DNA of 8,282 nt from positions 1 to 8,282 of the forward strand of contig JAUPMC010000184.1 in NCBI GenBank assembly GCA_030836605.1, written 5' to 3'. The notes beneath the pieces were generated by a model. That model ran no database searches, was not told where the DNA came from, and saw only the letters and a program-made list of their open reading frames with translations. Of the stretch, positions 5,860-8,282 are shown piece by piece. The position numbers and the translations under genes were made by a program. The stretch is from Thermoplasmatota archaeon (GTDB lineage Archaea > Thermoplasmatota > Thermoplasmata > UBA10834). Position 1 is the first letter of the stretch, and each line of letters starts with the position of its first letter.

Positions 5860-6629
5860 GTCCTCACCTCTTGAGCATCATCCGATGAGCCCGAGTAGCA
5901 TCCCGACGGCATCCTGCTGTGGACCGTGAGCCTCTCCGGGCTGTGCTCGACCTCGACCAGCTCCGGCAGCTTCCCGTGCATCGCGACCTCCCCGTCGACC
6001 ATCGCGAGCCCCGCGACCATCCCCCGGACGTCCTTGAACGGGTCGAAGCATGTCGCCAGGGACGACGGGCCGTGGACGCGGTTCCCTATGGCCGTGGCGA
6101 GCGCGTCGGCGAGCGCCGCGGAATCTGCGAGCGCGACCGCCACGTCCGAGTCGCCCAGGCTTATCGAGTGCCCGAGCCGGCCGCTCGACGCGCAGACCCC
6201 GAGCATGACGTCGGAGGGCTCTAATCGCAGCCCGAATGCGGTCTTCGCCCCGGGCTGATGGAACACCTCCATCGTCGCCGGCCTGTCAAGGACGAGCGCG
6301 ACGTCGCCTCCGTTGTCGACCCAGCCGTGGGTGCAGCCCTGGGCGACCATCGCCTCGAGTCCTGCCTCCGCGATGGCCCCCGCTACCGCGGCCATGGGCC
6401 CCACCCCGGCGGCCGACGCGGCCTCGCACATGCGTCTGACCACGGGGCCGGCCCCCTCGGGCGTGTACGGCTCCATCGTGGCGAGGAAGAACTGGTCCTT
6501 GCGGACCTGCCGCTCGACCTCCTTCCTCGCGGCCTTGATAGCGTCCACCGCGGCCTCGATGAACCTTCCCTCGGCCGCTATGGTCGCTGCCGTCTCGGCG
6601 ATCTCCACCTTCGCGTGCACGAACGCCAT
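5856..6629 (-). CDS. UPF0280 (COG2122) protein, ApbE-like fold
   Basis: This 257-residue protein matches UPF0280, a family distantly related to the ApbE flavin transferase fold. Visible motifs are the PYTPEGAGPVVRRM segment (54-67), GVGPMAAVAGAIAE (76-89), NGGDVALVL (106-114), and CASSGRLGHSISLGDSDVAV as a contiguous block at 146-165 followed by an alanine-rich helix. From memory of work on Methanosarcina acetivorans (Perona group), COG2122 was grouped by comparative genomics with COG1900 and the NIL ferredoxin in homocysteine biosynthesis; its biochemical step is not established. Here it sits between the ferredoxin and aspartate kinase genes, 1 nt after the former's stop and overlapping the latter by 4 nt, which supports that link. 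The Shine-Dalgarno is poor (GGAG 13 nt upstream), so it may rely on translational coupling. The N-terminal FVHAKVEIAETAATI fits the family, supporting this start. Confidence 0.88.
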   Translation of the reverse strand: MAFVHAKVEIAETAATIAAEGRFIEAAVDAIKAARKEVERQVRKDQFFLATMEPYTPEGAGPVVRRMCEAASAAGVGPMAAVAGAIAEAGLEAMVAQGCTHGWVDNGGDVALVLDRPATMEVFHQPGAKTAFGLRLEPSDVMLGVCASSGRLGHSISLGDSDVAVALADSAALADALATAIGNRVHGPSSLATCFDPFKDVRGMVAGLAMVDGEVAMHGKLPELVEVEHSPERLTVHSRMPSGCYSGSSDDAQEVRT

Positions 6630-6630
6630 C

Positions 6631-7032
6631 TCAGATCAGTATCTCCATGGCCCTGGGCGGGCAGGCGTCTATGCACACGCCGCACGCCACGCACTTCTCC
6701 TCGTTGAAGCTGACCTTGCCGGACTTCAGGTCGATCGTCAATGCCTTCGTGGGGCAGATGGAGATGCACATGCCGCAGTGGGTGCACGCCTCGTCGTCCC
6801 TCCTCACGCCCTCCTTGATGGGCCTGACGCCGACGCCGCTGGCCTTGAGGTAATCGATGCCCCCCTTGATGCTGTCTGCCTTGCCGGAGAGCTCGAGGAC
6901 CATCCTGCCGCCGACCTCGTCTATCTCCGCCCTGAGTATGTTCACGAGGAGATTGTGCTTCGAGATCAGGTTGTGCGTGATCGGCTGGTTCGACGCGTCC
7001 GGGGTGAACGTTAGCACTACCTTCGTCTTCAT
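6631..7032 (-). CDS. NIL-domain ferredoxin with two [4Fe-4S] clusters (homocysteine biosynthesis)
   Basis: This 133-residue protein has an N-terminal NIL domain (about 1-78, beginning KTKVVLTFTP), the small ACT-like fold also found in methionine ABC transporter ATPases, followed by two ferredoxin motifs: CTHCGMC...CP with Cys83/86/89/93, and CVACGVC...CP with Cys114/117/120/124. Relatives such as M. acetivorans MA1822 act with COG1900 proteins in making homocysteine from aspartate semialdehyde, presumably supplying electrons to release or reduce a persulfide sulfur. The ATG follows directly after the TAG of the upstream gene and has a clear GGAGG (7041-7045) 8 nt upstream. It lies in the same frame as the upstream gene, so read-through of that TAG would give a fused protein. 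Confidence 0.93.
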   Translation of the reverse strand: MKTKVVLTFTPDASNQPITHNLISKHNLLVNILRAEIDEVGGRMVLELSGKADSIKGGIDYLKASGVGVRPIKEGVRRDDEACTHCGMCISICPTKALTIDLKSGKVSFNEEKCVACGVCIDACPPRAMEILI

Positions 7033-8232
7033 CTAGGTCGCCTCCCTCTCTGTCCTCACATCCAGAGTCTTCATCGCCCTGTCCTTCGGGAAGCTCTGGA
7101 CCGGTTCCTGTATCATGAACTCGCCCTTGAGTATCCAGCTCTTGAGCGCCTCCGAGACCTGCCTCGCCTTGAACAGGCTCGACAGTGGGGATGTCGGGAC
7201 ACGTTTGCCCTTGATCTCGATCTCGCCCGACCTGAGGTCGGCGTACGACGCCTCCCTGAGCACGGGCCTGGACCTCGTGGCCTGGCCGTAGTCGAAGACC
7301 GCGGTGAGTATGTCGCTGTTGGTGACCGCGCAGTGCCTTGCCATGTCCTCGTCCAGGATTGGTATCGGGACGCCTATCCCGATCCCGAGCGACGAGCCGT
7401 ACCTCGTGAACGTGAGCCCCTTGAGGAACTCCGGGCTCATCTGCTTGAGGTCGCCTATGACCCCGAGCGAGCCTGCTGGCCTCTTCGGGACCCCGTTCGG
7501 GGTCCTAGGCGCGCCTGGGTAGAACTGGGTGCCCTCCCACATTACATATCCCTGGGCCCCGCCTAGGAATATCCGCGTCCCGATGCCGATCGTCCGGTAG
7601 TATGGGTCGTTCAGGAGCGGCGAGAGTTCCCCCGCGCTGCTGAAGGTCGCGTTGCCGAGCTCCGGCAGTAGCTTCCCCATGTACGTGTAGAGCGTCTTCG
7701 AGGTGGAGTTGCTGGCGGCGGCGTAGTTCTGGTAGCAGTTCCTGACGTTCATCAGCACCGCCTGGTTGACCGTCCTGAGGCTGACGTAGGTGTCTATCTC
7801 CTTCCTCGGGTAGCAGTCCGTGCCGTATCCGGTCGCCCTCAGCCTCACGGCCTTGCCCCGGACGAGGTCCTCGATCACGTGGGCCCCGCCGTGGGCCATG
7901 TTGTTCGTGTCGTCCAGCGCCGTCGCGCCGATGTACCCGTCGACCGCCGCGAGCCCCGCCTGCGCGGGCACGCCGTCGAGCCATATCCTCTGCATCTTGA
8001 TCGGCGGCTCGGAGTGGCCGAAGTTGATGTACGCCCCGGAGGAGCACATCGCGCCGAACGTCCCGGTCGTGACGACATCGACCTCCTCGGCGGCCTTCTT
8101 GGTCCCGTTCGCCTTGACGAACGCCTTGAACTCCTCCGCCGTCATGACGACGACGTCCCCGTCGGCTATCTTGCGCCTGATGTCCTCGTAAGTCTTATCC
8201 TTGGACCCGGCGGCCTTCGTCTTCGCGCTCAG
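7033..8232 (-). CDS. Homocysteine biosynthesis protein (DUF39/COG1900), CTG start
   Basis: This 399-residue protein belongs to DUF39/COG1900, which in M. acetivorans (MA1821) is needed to convert aspartate semialdehyde and sulfide to homocysteine. Family signatures include VVTTGTFGAMCSSGAYINFG, GLAAVDGYIGAT, GYGTDCYPRKEI, GIGTRIFLGGAQGYV and GIGVPIPILDED. Counted from the CTG, the two conserved cysteines are Cys63 (MCSSG) and Cys140 (TDCYP), 77 apart. As I recall, the persulfide-forming Cys54 and Cys131 of MA1821 have the same spacing. There is no C-terminal CBS-domain pair, so this is the short form. The first in-frame ATG (8145) would drop the conserved N-terminal KTYEDIRRKIADGDVVV; the CTG at 8232 restores it, has GGAGG 7 nt upstream, and overlaps the previous stop as CTGA. 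No other NTG codon occurs in frame between them. It ends in TAG directly before the ferredoxin ATG. Confidence 0.9.
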   Translation of the reverse strand: MSAKTKAAGSKDKTYEDIRRKIADGDVVVMTAEEFKAFVKANGTKKAAEEVDVVTTGTFGAMCSSGAYINFGHSEPPIKMQRIWLDGVPAQAGLAAVDGYIGATALDDTNNMAHGGAHVIEDLVRGKAVRLRATGYGTDCYPRKEIDTYVSLRTVNQAVLMNVRNCYQNYAAASNSTSKTLYTYMGKLLPELGNATFSSAGELSPLLNDPYYRTIGIGTRIFLGGAQGYVMWEGTQFYPGAPRTPNGVPKRPAGSLGVIGDLKQMSPEFLKGLTFTRYGSSLGIGIGVPIPILDEDMARHCAVTNSDILTAVFDYGQATRSRPVLREASYADLRSGEIEIKGKRVPTSPLSSLFKARQVSEALKSWILKGEFMIQEPVQSFPKDRAMKTLDVRTEREAT

Positions 8233-8282
8233 ATGAGTCCCTCCCTGTACGCCAGCTCGGCGTTCAGCACGGAACCGCCAGC
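8229..8282 (-). CDS. asd: C-terminal end of a probable aspartate-semialdehyde dehydrogenase (partial)
   Basis: Only the last 17 codons are in the window, reading AGGSVLNAELAYREGLI and then TGA. The segment resembles the C-terminus of aspartate-semialdehyde dehydrogenases, where a (RGA)AGGSVLNAE-type helix near the active site is conserved. ASADH reduces aspartyl phosphate to aspartate semialdehyde with NADPH. Context agrees: it heads a cluster containing aspartate kinase and the proteins that consume the semialdehyde. It overlaps the DUF39 start codon by 4 nt as CTGA. With so few residues the assignment rests largely on the motif plus operon logic. Confidence 0.65.
   Translation of the reverse strand, partial: AGGSVLNAELAYREGLI
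8230..8244 (-). promoter_or_regulatory. Shine-Dalgarno and CTG start codon of the DUF39 gene
   Basis: On the minus strand GGAGG (8244-8240) is followed by a 7-nt spacer GACTCAT and CTG (8232-8230), whose last two bases open the TGA of the upstream gene (CTGA, a variant of the common ATGA coupling). The GGAGG-7-CTG arrangement is identical in spacing to that of the molybdopterin gene at 2515-2529. Confidence 0.7.

Noticed and set aside
4519..5874. A 451-codon open frame on the + strand opposite aspartate kinase
   Set aside because: It is the antisense of a clear aspartate kinase, is rich in Arg, Val, Asp and Leu without any family motif, and reflects the GC-rich third codon positions of the real gene.

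Overview
The window looks like a stretch of a GC-rich, anaerobic archaeal genome, most likely Thermoplasmatota or a related euryarchaeal lineage. The evidence is AT-rich TATA-like boxes upstream of genes, strong GGAGG Shine-Dalgarno sites, heavy use of AGG and ATA codons, a hydrophobic helix of archaeal type IV pilin type, and the homocysteine-biosynthesis gene set found mainly in methanogens and other strict anaerobes. The exact lineage cannot be fixed from this sequence alone. Every stretch longer than about 300 bases is covered by a gene. I see no rRNA, tRNA, CRISPR array or insertion sequence.

Left part (1-2429, mostly + strand). The extreme left edge holds either the first codons of a divergent gene or the tail of a + strand gene; I favour the former. 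Then come gcvH (glycine cleavage H protein, with its own TATA box and Shine-Dalgarno site) and a flavin-reductase-domain protein. After these are two tandem paralogous membrane proteins. Both join zinc ribbons to a proline-containing hydrophobic segment and to a second hydrophobic helix that closely resembles the N-terminal helix of archaeal type IV pilins. The second paralogue also carries a pilin-like beta domain.

Middle (2457-4470, + strand). A molybdopterin oxidoreductase with its own promoter. Its N-terminal [4Fe-4S] motif is complete only if translation begins at a CTG codon at 2527, behind a good GGAGG site.

Right part (4474-8282, - strand). A tightly packed operon reads leftward: the end of an apparent aspartate-semialdehyde dehydrogenase, a DUF39/COG1900 homocysteine biosynthesis protein, a NIL-domain ferredoxin, a UPF0280/COG2122 protein and an aspartate kinase. 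Together they can be read as one unit taking aspartate to aspartyl phosphate (aspartate kinase), to aspartate semialdehyde (ASADH), and then to homocysteine by the O-acylhomoserine-independent, persulfide-type route described for methanogens. The DUF39 gene also appears to start at CTG, with the same GGAGG plus 7-nt spacing as the molybdopterin gene and a CTGA overlap with the upstream stop. Its TAG stop, the only TAG among the ten stops seen, sits in frame and directly against the ATG of the ferredoxin gene.

The points most worth following are the aspartate-to-homocysteine operon, the two CTG starts, the in-frame amber junction, and the zinc-ribbon/pilin-helix fusion pair.
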